Of a DNA stretch of 64,000 nt, positions 33,591-45,771 are shown in pieces. The notes beneath the pieces were generated by a model, which saw nothing but the letters and a program-made list of their open reading frames with translations, did no database searches and had not been told where the DNA came from. The stretch's first letter is position 1. Each line of letters begins with the position of its first letter. Source of the DNA: Rhodeus uyekii (lineage: Eukaryota > Chordata > Actinopteri > Cypriniformes > Acheilognathidae); NCBI GenBank assembly GCA_037043235.1, contig JAWRVZ010000235.1:211001-275000 (forward strand). Reading direction: 5' to 3'. Made by a program: the position numbers and the translations under genes.

Positions 33591-35649
33591 TGTCCTCAGA
33601 GCACCCTGCGACCCAGACAGGATGTGACTGTTAAATAGGCTTCACAATAGTTCAGTGTGTGAAGGGTTGCACAGGATATCAGGTATAAAACATTCTCACA
33701 CACACACACACACACTTATACAGGCATGTGGTTAATGGGGACCATTTTATACTGTTCAAACTGTATATATTATATCCCCTTACTTTAAACCCACCCATCA
33801 CAGAAACTTCCTGCAATTTTACATCAAAAAAACAACATAATTTAACATGATTTACAAGCCGTTTTCCTCATGAGGACCAAAAATGTCCCCAACAAGGACA
33901 AGGATTTCAGATTTTTTGTTTCTGTGGAGACATTTTATCTCCATAATGTACAGGAAATACCTGAACAACACACACTTTTTATCAATTTAATGCACCTTTG
34001 CTGAAAAAACTATTAATATTTATACAAAATGTAAAAAAAAAAAAAAAAACTCTTCCCCAAATACATTAGCATAATAGCGGTGAGGTTTGCGGACAGCAAC
34101 ACCAAAATCATTTTGGATAGTGCGCCTGAGATCCACCGAACTGATCATGTGATGTAAAAATGCCACTTTGTGCCACAGAAAGAGAAAGAAAGTGATACAA
34201 AGAGAAAGAGCCCGAAGGAGGTCTGGGAACAGAAGGTTCTGCCAAAAAAGCCGGGAGAGAGAATTAGGAGGGGGGGGGAAGGCAGACGGAATCTGTTGCC
34301 AAGGAAAGTGAAGAGAAGAGAGGAGTACACAACATACATCCAGACAAAGAGAACAGAGAGAACAGACAACTAATAGAGGAGGAGAACAAACAGAATAACA
34401 GACAGAAGACACACTGATACATGAACACACATGCACTTTGACCCTCATTCACCAAGCCAGAAACCTAGCATGCTTGTACGTGGAAGGTTCTAGCCAATCA
34501 CAGAGCTGGAAACCAAATGCACGGGCCAATGGAATATGGGGGTACCGATCCAAGCTCCGCCCCCTCATAGTTCTTTGTGTATTGTGTAGTTGAATCACAC
34601 AGATGCTCAATGATGTCATGAGGTCACCGAGGGTTAGCGAACTGTCATTCGTGACAGCTGGACGGGAAGACATTTTAAACACGGACACACATCTTCGCAT
34701 GAGCTTATCCTCATGTATAAATATAAATGTAGAAATTGGGGCAACATGCATGCATGTATGCGAGTGTGTTTAAGCGCTTATCGGTATGATCCTTTAGTGC
34801 TACTGCTCCAATAAACCTCACTGCATGATTAGAGGATCCAATAAGCTTTTCCCAGAATCCTCAGCGGCCCTAAAAACAAGCATGTATCAGAGCGGAAACA
34901 TACACAAACACAACAAACATCTCAAAAAGGAAGTCTAACGACTTGCTGACCTGAGCTCAGTGTGTGTGTGTGTGTGTTATCTTATTAAATGAGATAAGGA
35001 GCTTGAAGAGGAGTCGAGATTCTCGCTGTTTGTCCCGGCACTAATAATTGACTGGCGTCTATCGGCTCTTGAAGTTGATCTGGGACCTTCTCGTTTCTAG
35101 CGCCGGAGTGGGGAACGAGGAGTAGGACGTCCCCTTCCAGAGCCCTTCCAAATGAAACTAGATTTTTACATGTTCTACATAAATATAAGCGGTGTTTACA
35201 AATGCTAGAGGGTTTAGTTGGTTGCAAAGGCATGTTATGCAGTTTCTAAAATAGGGATGCATAATAATGTTTCTTTTTGCATTCCATCAGATTGCTTGCA
35301 TTTTCACAAAAGCCAATATATTTATTATGCATAACACACTCTCTACTGGTAAAATCTTAAGAAGCTTCTCTTAAAAGTTAAAATAGTGACATTCCTAATA
35401 TTAATTTCCAAAGTATGTTTGTATTGAAGTAACAGAGGTTGAGTAAGAGCATTTATTCAGTGACCACAACTGCAAACAATGATTCATGTTTGGATTTATT
35501 ACAGTTTGTTACTGAGAAGGTGTGCAGCCTTGTTTAAGAGGAAAATCACAATGGACTTTCATGTTTATGTATCGGAGTTTTCAGTTCATCAGCAGTTATT
35601 TTGTCTTAGTGCGGAAAAAGCACATGCTCATTGCTGGGTTTGGAAGATT

Positions 35650-36422
35650 GTCATATTTTCTAACATATAACCCGCAGGTTATACCAGATTTTACAAACAC
35701 CGCAGGGGTGCGGGTTATATAAGGGTGTGGGTTATGTCACAAATGTTTTACGCGTAATAATATTTCAATATGTTTGTTACATCCCTAAGGACGTAAGGTT
35801 TTTCTTGCGGTATTTTCTTTCTGTTTTTCTTTCTTGCGAGGGTTGTAACAGGGGTGCGGGTTATGTAAGGGTGTGGGCTATATCACACATTTTTTACACG
35901 TAATAATATTTGAATATATTTGTTTCGTCCCTAAGGACGTAAGTTTTTTTTTGCGGTATTTTCTTTCTTGCGAGGGTTGTTGTCTCTGGCGCTTGTACTG
36001 TCACTCTGACAGCTGGCACTGATTGGCTGTCTGACCTGTCAATCATGCAAGAAGACGTGATTGGCTGTGCTGCATGAGGACGGGCTCTTCTCATCTCATC
36101 CGATGATCAACACCTGAAGAATCGCTTCTTAAGGGACAAGCTGCTGCACAGCGGGACACACTGCTTTTTCTTTTTCTTCTGATTCTGACTTGTGTTTGTT
36201 TTCTTATTGTTTGAATTTCGCGCACAAGCACTGTGTACCGAGCCTGAACAGTTATGATAATTGACGTTATGTGAGCAACATTCGAAATTCGAAATGTGAA
36301 CTTACACAAAAAAGTTAATCAATCTATGGGTGCGGGTTATATAAGGGTGCGGGTTATATAAAGGTGATACCGACAAATTTGGGTGCGGATTGTCTGCGGA
36401 TTATATGCGGGAAAATACGGTA
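35650..36422. mobile_element. ACCGTATTTTCCCGCATATAA-type MITE, copy B
   Basis: The left end has TCATATTTTCTAACATATAACCCGCAG; the reversed right end has ACCGTATTTTCCCGCATATAA and TCCGCAG. The interior repeats GGGTGCGGGTTATATAAGG and shares the GC-rich core of copy A (CTGACAGCTGGCACTGATTG..., about 35960-36130). It is flanked by an exact 23-bp direct repeat (35627-35649 and 36423-36445). No transposase is encoded. Confidence 0.75.
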
Positions 36423-37300
36423 CTCATTGCTGGGTTTGGAAGATTAAGTAAAACACTGGGCAGAACTCTCACATCTGGCAACCACAGACTCAATGCAAGA
36501 TAACATATAGTATTTCAAATTCAAAAAAAGAACAAACAACATTTTCAGGATAAATAACCAGTAATATTTACAGACAATTATCCGATCGAGAGGAGGAGAA
36601 ATAGTGATAACGCTTTAAATTTGATTGATCGTGCAGTCCTTTTTTCTAAAGTGTTTTTTTTTTTCCCGTGATGCTATGTGGTTGCTAGGGGATTGTGGGT
36701 GGTTGCTTGGTAGTTACTTGCTGGCCCAAGTCAAAAAATTACTTTCCTTGCCACAAATGGTGGCAGATGCATCTAAAACGTTACATAATATGACTTCTGT
36801 AATATTACTGAGTGAAACAATTTGATTGGATCAAAACTGGTACTGATTGGATCATGAAAAGTTGGTAGGGAGTAGATGGGATAGGGGATCTTAAACTTTA
36901 AGAGGACTTGGTGACGTCAACTAAAAAAAGAGGAGCAAATTATTGCATTTTGATGAAAGATTCTTCTTTTTCTCTGATTCATTGTTTACCGTAAAACCAG
37001 GTTTAGAGAGTCAATTTTAATTTCAATTTGAGGTTTAGGGGTTTTTCCATAATAAACACCACAAATAGCATCTAATTCATTTTGTATGAATGACAAATAT
37101 TGACGGAGCTGTAGAGCGATCAGAAAGCAGCAAACCATCATCCTTTGAAAATCTGTCACAAACAGATCTGAGAATGAGGGTTTGAGATGCAGAGAAATTG
37201 AGAGAACGAGGGCAAAAGAGCCATGAAGGTTTCTCTAGTGGAACTGCAAGTGACTGCATCTGTTTGGCAGTAACTCAGAAAAGTCTAGTGTTTCAGCCTC

Positions 37301-37302
37301 CA

Positions 37303-37375
<73 letters not shown>

Positions 37376-37469
37376 CAGAGAGAGCTAGTGTTTCAGGCCT
37401 CGGCCTCAGGGACTGCTATTCCAGGCTAGTTTATGAAAAACAGCTTTATGTGGAAAAAAGGGGAAATGT

Positions 37470-37507
<38 letters not shown>
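37301..37507. repeat. CA then (GA)n runs
   Basis: A CA run (37301-37320) passes directly into GA (37320-37373), followed by a second GA run at about 37474-37507. Confidence 0.95.
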
Positions 37508-37509
<2 letters not shown>

Positions 37510-38742
37510 TGAGCCTGCAGTTAGAAACAAAGGCCACGTACGCACTGCAAAGTTTTGGGAGTGATAACCTTATTAAAATGCAGGAGTGACTCCCCAAAGT
37601 TAGCATTATATGTGTGTGTGTTTCTGGTATGCAGGAGTTAAACCTGAACCTTTAATAGCTGACAAAGTGATTAGCATTTAGTGATGGTGCAGAAGACACA
37701 CCGATGCTGTTTTACCTGGTAGAAATTGTACCAAATTATGCAAACGAGTCAAGATTTGCTCACGTTTATGCTTTTAATTACTTCATAGCTTCTGTTAAAG
37801 CTGCATCCTGCACTTTTGTTAAAACCTTTACATGAATTATTCACTCAATACCTATTCAGGCATATCTTTACTACAAAGCAGATCAAAAGTTTAATAAATA
37901 GGAGTTTTAAAGACATTAATACTTTCATTGAGCATTTATATGTACCGGTAATGTTACAAAATATATTTACAGTACATAATAAAATAGAATTTTCTATAGA
38001 ATAGAAAACTGTTACATTCAATTGTAACAAATTATTGTATAAAATATTACAATTGACATCTTATATTGTGAGTAAATGACAGAATGATCTCTTGTCTTGT
38101 ATTTGCACAATAAGGTTTAATTAACATCCGTTAACTACTTTAGTAAACAAGAACAAATAACGAACTGCACTTATTAATCTCTGTTAATGTTAATACATTA
38201 TTAACAATCCACGAACGACTATTTTTATGAACTTACATTAAAGATGACTAAATACTGCAATAAATGTGTTATAAACCTTATTGCAAAGTGTTATCCTTTT
38301 AGTCTGTGGCTATACTTTTAAAACGGCATGTATTTTAATGTTTATTTCCAAGCAAGATTTGAAATATTTGAATTATTTGTTCTCCCTCCACCCAGAAGCA
38401 AGCAGGAAGTGATGTTCATGTTTAACGTGAGGAATAGAGATCTGCTCTGTCCTTAAACGGGCCGCAGATGCATCGGCTCTGTGACTCTCGGGCCTGTAGA
38501 GCACAGCTGGGAGGCAGGTGCCGTCTATCATCTGGCATGAAGCGAATCCCAATAACCTGGAATGAACCGGCTCTAATATTCCCGCCCTCGGGGTGAGCGC
38601 TGCTCAGAAACACCTACAAGCCCAGATGTCGCGCACTGCTAGCGATATTCATCACTGAGCTTTCCAGAACATGAGGACTTCTGAAACATGGATTGTTACA
38701 AAAAGATCACAGGCGATTTGTAGTTTCCTATGTTTAGACTTA

Positions 38743-39740
38743 TAGCGATAGTTCACCCATAAATGAAAATGCTTTTATTCATTCACCCTCATGCTGTTTC
38801 AAACCTGTTTGACTTGTAACCTGTAAGATATTTTGAAAAAAATGTATTTTCTGTTCTTTTTTTGTCCATATAATGAAAGATATTGCAGTCTCATGTTGTT
38901 TTGCAGCCCACTGACTTTCACTGTATGGAAAAAATATTCTCACAGTACATATAGTTGAAAGAAATTAATACAGGTTTGGAAATCTAATTTTGAACTATCC
39001 GGAGAAGATCTACGTAAACCATTTAAATGTTAGTGGCTTTTTTTATTAAAGAAAGAAAGAAATGAATCCCTAAGGATTAGATTGTGAAAAGTTACGTCAA
39101 AAGTGCCAGTCAAAGCATTTATAATGCTATAAAATATCTCTATTTCAAACAAATCTCTCTATTCATCAATGAATCACGTTTTCCACCAGAAAATATTAAG
39201 CAGCACAACATTTTAATTAGAAAATAGTAATAATATTTCACAATATTACTGTTTTTACAGTTTCTTTCCTCAGGCCCATGAACAGTCAAACACCCCCACT
39301 GGGCAATAAACGTGCAATATACAACACTATTTATACTCTTTTATATTTAGCATACCATACTTATTCACATTCCATTGTATTTGTATATAACTGTAGATAT
39401 AAAGTGTCTTCTGTCTATTTTGCATACTGTGTATTTTCATATATCACTTGTCACTGTCATTCTGTCTGTGGAAGTTTCTGTCACCAAGACAAATTCCTTG
39501 TATGTGCAAGCATACTTGACTATAAAGCTAAATCTGATTCTGATTCATAAAACGTGATTTTTTTATTTTTATCTTTCCAACCCAAAACTTTTTTGGTGCT
39601 TTCCTGACAGACAAGGTCACTATGAACTACATAAAAATGTCTCATTCGAACAGCTAAAAGGTTTGGAACAAAATGAGAGTGAGTAATTAACGACAATACT
39701 TTCTTTTCTTTTCTTTTTTGGGACGAACTATTCCTTTAAT
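38743..39740. mobile_element. GATAGTTCACCC-type MITE with nested AT-rich element
   Basis: The left end is AGCGATAGTTCACCCATAAA, followed by the usual ACCCTCATGCTGTTTCAAACC text. The right end ACGAACTATTCCTTTAA is its inverted partner. About 39085-39265 belongs to the AT-rich family, so this is an element inside an element. The intervening 39270-39560 is unassigned. Confidence 0.7.
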
Positions 39741-40135
39741 GGTGCCAGAGTTCACTTGTATTCCTTAATTTGATCTGATGCATGTGATTTGATTTCTTTT
39801 CAGCTACTAGGAGCAGGAGTCCAGCCCTTCAGCTCACAACCCCAGATGCAGCTCAGACATCTAAACATTTGCTTAGTGATTTAGTTTTCTGTTTTAGTTG
39901 GGTGGCGTTCACCTCACTGGCAGCAAACGCACATACCCTGCGGCCGAGAGGCTGGGTTTTCCCTAGTTTTCTTCCTCTCCTTTTCCATCCCCTGTTCTTT
40001 TCAAGGACTAGTATTTTTGTGGCGCTGTAGCGGCCCCACCGACATCTGCAGATTCTCACAGAGAGCGCAGGAATTCAGTCACACACTCACGGTTACAGAA
40101 GAGCGTCCCACACACTTCTCCCTTTTCATCAAGGG

Positions 40136-40138
<3 letters not shown>

Positions 40139-40174
<36 letters not shown>
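40139..40174. repeat. (GA)n microsatellite
   Basis: A pure GA run of about 36 bp. Confidence 0.95.
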
Positions 40175-40177
<3 letters not shown>

Positions 40178-40356
40178 TTGAAGATGGAATAGAGAGAAAA
40201 AAAGAGATAATTACAGGAAAGTGGGATTATTAGGCCATCAGTATCCTTTCAGACAGAAACTTCCAGATAAGTGAAATCAGATGGCTAGAAAGAGACAGCG
40301 ACACAGCGCTGGCCAGATGCTTGAACGGTCAAGTGTCCACCTTCTCGTCTTAATTA

Positions 40357-40980
40357 CAGTAATGCCTTGAGATACGACCATAATCCGTTTCAAGACGAGT
40401 TTGTAACTCGAGTTGCTCGTATCTCAAATCATGTTTTCCCCATAAGAAATAACAGAAAAATAATTATCGGTTCTGGCCCTCTAAAAACCTCCCTTTTTAG
40501 TGCTAATAACAATGGAAAAACACGTAGATAACGCAAACACAATATGGAAGACTCGCGGGAGATGCGTACGGAAGTCGACTATGGCGAAAAAGAAACGAGC
40601 GCAAAACTGATGTTTGTGCGTGCGTAAATTACATCTTACAACAGTGCATAATTACAATTACAACAGTGGATAACAGATTTACTGATCTATGCAAGCTCAT
40701 TTTAATCCCTCGCCCGCATGACATCTCATCTGCGCGATACTCACGCGTGCGAACATTCCCCACACACGCGCTCAATCTTCTCTCATCTGCTGTTTTTGCT
40801 CACACGAAGACCTTTATTTTAGTCGAGGAACACGTGAAGTGAAGGAGTGAGGCGGCGTGGACTGTAAGCTGCACGTATCTCAAATATTTACTCATATCTC
40901 AAAGCAAAAATTTGCTTTAAGGCTTGCTCGTATCTCGAAACACTCGTATGTCAGGAAGCTCGTATCTCAAGGTATTAACG
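40357..40980. mobile_element. CAGTAATGCCTTGAGATACGA-type MITE
   Basis: The left end CAGTAATGCCTTGAGATACG follows TA; the right end GCTCGTATCTCAAGGTATTAACG precedes TA. The ends are inverted repeats with a few changes (CTCGTATCTCAA also recurs inside). TA target and CAGT termini fit the pogo/Tigger group. The 624-bp interior has no transposase. Confidence 0.8.
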
Positions 40981-41704
40981 TAATGTTGGGAACTGATCGC
41001 TCTCCGTTCATCGCTACACTGCCATTCAAACGTTTGGGGTCGTTACGATTTTTAAAATGTTTTGAAAGAATCTCTTCTGCTCAGCAAGACTGCATTTAAT
41101 TGATCAAAACTACTGTACAGTACATATTATGAAATATTATTACAATTTCAAATAACTATTTTCTATTTGAATGTATTTTAAAATGAAATTAAATCAAGTG
41201 AATTTTCAGCATCATTACTTTTATACAAAGTTCAATGGAAATGCCAATTGCGCATTAATTCAAGAAAACGTGCACATAAACTACGATGGAAACATCAATT
41301 CCTTGACGCTCATCAAACAAATCATGTGACTATGTGTGATGGGAAGGCATCTTTTTGCACATGTTGTTTTGGTAGTTCTGAAATGCCTGAGCAAAAAGTC
41401 TATCGTCAAAGAGGTTCGGTATAATTACCTTCTAGAACCGTCTTAAACGACTTCGTTCCCAAACAGCAGCACCTGTTTCCAAAAGCAAATGCATTGCGTT
41501 TCATCTGCAAGCTCTGAAATGCAGGTCATCTGTTATGCACGACAATTATTATATACATTGGCTTTTTCTTCTTTTCTTAGCGGCAGTTTATTACGACGTT
41601 CTCTTCAACACATTAGATAGAAACGGTGATTTATTCGCAAATGTTTTATGCGCAAATGTTTTATGCGATATTCCAATTTTGCGCATAAGGTGAATACTTT
41701 GGAA

Positions 41705-42288
41705 GCATAGCTAGTGTCATAGCTAGCATCATAGCTAGCATAGCTAGTGTCATAGCTAACATCATAGCTAGAATAGCTAGTGTCATAGCTAGCATCATAG
41801 CTAGAATAGCTAGTGTCATAGCTAGCATCATAGCTAGCATAGCTAGTGTCATAGCTAGCATCATAGCTAGCATAGCTAGTGTCATAGCTAGCATCATAGC
41901 TAGAATAGCTAGTGTCATAGCTAGCATCATAGCTAGAATAGCTAGTGTCATAACTAGCATCATAGCTAGAATAGCTAGTGTCATAGCTAGCATAGCTAGT
42001 GTCATAGCTACCATCATAGCTAGAATAGCTAGTGTCATAGCTAGCATCATAGCTAGAATAGCTAGTGTCATAGCTAGCATCATAACTAGAATAGCTAGTG
42101 TCATAGCTAGCATAGCTAGTGTCATAGCTAGTGTCATAGCTAGCGTCATAGCTAGAATAGCTAGTGTCATAGCTAGCATAGCTAGTGTCATAGCTAGTGT
42201 CATAGCTAGCATCATAGCTAGAATAGCTAGTGTCATAGCTAGCATCATAGCTAGCATAGCTAGTGTCATAGCTAGCATAGCTAGCGCC
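41705..42288. repeat. CATAGCTAG minisatellite (about 33-bp units of 12+12+9)
   Basis: The array is built from CATAGCTAGTGT, CATAGCTAGCAT and CATAGCTAG(A) blocks, arranged mostly as 33-bp units with some block loss. All block lengths are multiples of three, so the - strand stays open for 242 codons of (M/I)LAM(M/T)LA text. It is a repeat and not a gene. It lies inside a split copy of the AT-rich element, whose text resumes as GATTTGCTACTTGAGAAACATTT right after it. Confidence 0.95.
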
Positions 42289-43609
42289 GATTTGCTACTT
42301 GAGAAACATTTCTTATTAGCATTGTTGAAAACAGTTGTGCTGCTAAATACTCTGGTGGAAACTGGGGTTTTGCATCCAGTATTATTCAAAATCTCACCGT
42401 ATTTCTGAACGCCTGCTAAAGATGATCAATCGCATGATTTTGAAACAGTTGAAACGCTGAAGAATCTGTGAATGGGAGTCACTTTACATTTAGATACGAG
42501 GCTGTTAGAAAATGTTTTAGAAAACATTCATCATTTTCTCATTAGCTTTGAGTCGAGGTAATTACATTCTACAAGTTAATTACTCCCTGAATAACCGGAC
42601 AGTAAGTTCTAGAACAAAAGTGACCGTAAGTTGTGGGATCTCGAAGCCTTCTCCGGTTCTCTGATAAAAGCAGCTGGAACCCATTAACACATTTACAACT
42701 GAATTGCACTCAATTTCTCTTGCACGTCTTTCTCTTTACCTCACTAATGTTTCAAGAGTCCCTGGGGGCCAGTGCATGCCGGGACGGATGGGACCGGCAA
42801 AAGCTTACAGATTTCCATCTTTTACATCATTATCCCATTCATTTTGCCCTGGCAAGTGTGTACCGGGGTCAGGCTGAGTCTGCGTGAGCGTATTTGGGCT
42901 TTATCTATGCAGACAGTCCGTCGGTTTAATACTTTACGGCTTGTAGCTGTTGATCTGCTGTAGGTTTAGCTATAAAATACCGTAATACCCTGCAGTCACA
43001 AACACACTGCTAAATACAGGCCTGCAAAACACACTTTGATGGGTTGGTGCGTGTGATTACTCAACTCATCCCCAAATGCTACTCTGCTCGTGTAAGAGCC
43101 TTACAGTTCTGGAAAGGATAAATATATGGATAAAATTATACAAATATGGCTAAAACACTACACATGCACGCACATGGAGACACAGTAATCATCTTAGAAT
43201 AGTAAAGCGGTCCGAGAAACTGATGACTGAATAAATACGCGTGTTGTGTTATGCGTGACTGTTATTGCACACAGAAGCTTCAGATCAGATTCGAGGATGA
43301 ATAGTGCAATTGTTTTGGCTGCAGATAAACTATTGACAATAGAACATGGCCAGCCTGGTAATCTCTTTAGGAAAATCGCTTTAGGGTGCAAATCGCCTTT
43401 CCTGAAATATGGCTCGTTTTACAATGGCTCATTTTCATGATTTATTTGCACTGGTTTTATTTAAAAACGGTGGCAGCCCTAATAGATACTATTGCATTCG
43501 TTTTAACTGGGATAGTGATTTAAAAGAAGCGACAGATGTATATCCTTGCATCAGTGCATCCTTAAGGGAATGAATGGACAAACGAGCAAATAAATGTTCA
43601 AAATTGATA

Positions 43610-43975
43610 GTTTTAGTCAGCAAGAATGAATTCATTTGATCAAAAGTGACAGTAAAGACATGTATAATGTCACAAAAGATCTCTATTTCAATTAAATGCT
43701 GTTCTTTTGAACTTTCCATTTGTCAAACAATCCTACAAAAAATATGAATTGTTAATGATTTGTGAAGGATCATGTGACACTGAAGACTGGGGGAATAATG
43801 CTGAAAATGTAACTCTGATCACAGGAATAAATTGCATTGTTACATACTGTATATTCAAATAGGAAACGACTATTTTAAATATTAATAACACTGTTTTCAC
43901 CGTATTTCTGATCAAATATATGCAGCCTTGCTGAACATAAGACACTTCTTTCAAAAGATTCTTCCCGACTGCATA
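43610..43975. mobile_element. AT-rich interspersed element copy
   Basis: Contains ATTTGATCAAAAGTGACAGTAAAGACATG, GAACTTTCCATTTGTCAAACAATCC, GATTTGTGAAGGATCATG and TGAAGACTGGGGG in family order, and runs to GCAGCCTTGCTGAACATAAG. Confidence 0.8.
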
Positions 43976-44881
43976 CTTTTGAATGATAGTTTCTATTGTC
44001 TGCGGAAAAAATATTTACTGGGGACAAAAAAGAGAGTTGTTGAAGAAAGTGTTATTGAAAATGTTTATTTGTATGTTGTATGCGATAAGCACACCGGTTT
44101 CTGAATAAACTCCCTCTCTCTCCATAAATATTTCTGGGAAGTAATAAAGCTCCCATTGTTTGAGACAAGAGGAAGCAGGAACTGTATCCTCACTGACCTG
44201 AATATGACATGTGTGTGTGTGTGGATCAGGTATACCCTACATTACGGGGACACGGTATCTCCACAAAGATGGCAATATCTGAAATCCTTCACAGGGGAAA
44301 ACAGCATCATACTAAGTGGTTATTTGAACGTTTTCTGTGCTGGGGAGGTTTAGTGTAAGGGATATACAGTTTGTACAGTACAAAAATCATGTCTGTGGAA
44401 AGTCCCCATAAAACATGAAAACACAGCAGGAGAATGTGTGTGTGCTGACAGCGCTTCCTGCACACACTTTGATGCCCCATCACACACAAATACGACACAC
44501 AGTGTGTGTGTCAGTGCCGTGATCTTGTGGATATGTTGCTTTCACAGGCTGGTCACGCTTGCTTGAGAAGATCTTTAATGTGGGTTCTGCCTCACATGCC
44601 TTAATGACACTCTCTCTTCAATTAAATACTCACGAGGAACCGGCACAACATTACATAAACAAGTCATGTTTCAGAACAATGTGGTAAGTTACTAACTTGA
44701 CAGCTATTTTTAATGGTGCGCAATTATCCCGACAAGTAACGTGCTATAGCGGTTTTTAACTGCTGCACACGTAACTTTACTGAAAACTAAATATGTAGCC
44801 CTTCTAACATTTAACATTCGAACATATACTAATATACAGCATGTAGTGTAGCTAACTAGTTTTAGTTGTTATAGCAAGTGA

Positions 44882-45430
44882 AGGGCCAGTCACACAGCGA
44901 AAACGCATGAATCACGCACGAATTACGGACAGATTTTCGTTTCTGCGCGGAGCGTGCGTCGTATGCGTAATTCGTCGGTGGAACGAACGTGGACCGTCAG
45001 TGATTGTAAGTGGATGTGCGTCGAAGGCGGTTTGTGCATGATTTAGAGTTTTGAACGGTCAAAAAATTTTCCGATGCACAACTGAGCGTCGGTGTGCGTT
45101 ATTTGTGTGTCGGCGTACGTAGTTTATGCGTGGAGTATGCGTGACTATGCGCGGGACACGCGTCGGCCGTCAGTTCTTATGCGTCGGAACTGGTTCGAAA
45201 CCGCTCACGTCCACTGACGCCCCACCTTCATATCACGCATGAACCGCGCACGTATCACGTTCATTCCTCTGACAATGTGGATTCTGAAAGTGCTTGTTTG
45301 GACGCTCCGTCAGTGATTCATTCGTGCGTCGAATGTTCGTGGAATACTTTGGTCAATTTCTCGACGCACAAACCCAATCTGTGCGTGATTTGTGAGTGAT
45401 TCGTGCGTGATCGGCTGTGTGACTGGCCCT
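44882..45430. mobile_element. AGGGCCAGTCACACAGC MITE with TGA duplication
   Basis: Inverted termini AGGGCCAGTCACACAGC...GCTGTGTGACTGGCCCT are perfect over 17 bp. They are flanked by TGA on both sides (44879-44881 and 45431-45433). The 549-bp interior is CpG-rich and repeats GTGCGT, ATGCGT and CACGCA words. A 3-bp duplication suggests the PIF/Harbinger group, but that is inference; no transposase is present. Confidence 0.8.
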
Positions 45431-45515
45431 TGATGGTAGAAGAAGTAAATGAATGCAGGAGGATGAGAATAGACAGTTCTCTGGCACTCGCATATCTAAT
45501 GAGTTCTTCAGCCAA

Positions 45516-45518
<3 letters not shown>

Positions 45519-45569
<51 letters not shown>
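45519..45569. repeat. (CT)n microsatellite
   Basis: A pure CT run of about 51 bp. Confidence 0.95.
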
Positions 45570-45570
<1 letters not shown>

Positions 45571-45740
45571 GTTATGGTTATATTATTGCAGTGCGAGTAG
45601 ACAAATGAAAACATTTGTCTGCCAATAGCAAGACCACAGAAGTCTCTCAACACGTCCAAATCTCACACTCCTTCATTTCCTTTCATGTTTCATCTTTGAC
45701 AAACACACCCTTACAATGCAGCAAACACACATCTCATGAT

Positions 45741-45770
<30 letters not shown>
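45741..45770. repeat. C16 tract followed by CA run
   Basis: Sixteen consecutive C, then ACACACAC. Similar C tracts lie at 13194-13215 and about 31034-31050. Confidence 0.95.

Positions 45771-45771
<1 letters not shown>

Noticed and set aside
41661..42389. 242-codon minus-strand frame, the second longest in the window
   Set aside because: Produced by a 12/12/9-bp minisatellite whose unit lengths are multiples of three; no non-repeat coding sequence.
42608..42887. Plus-strand 84-codon frame in a unique block
   Set aside because: Ordinary composition but no domain and no supporting splice or start context; better regarded as intronic.
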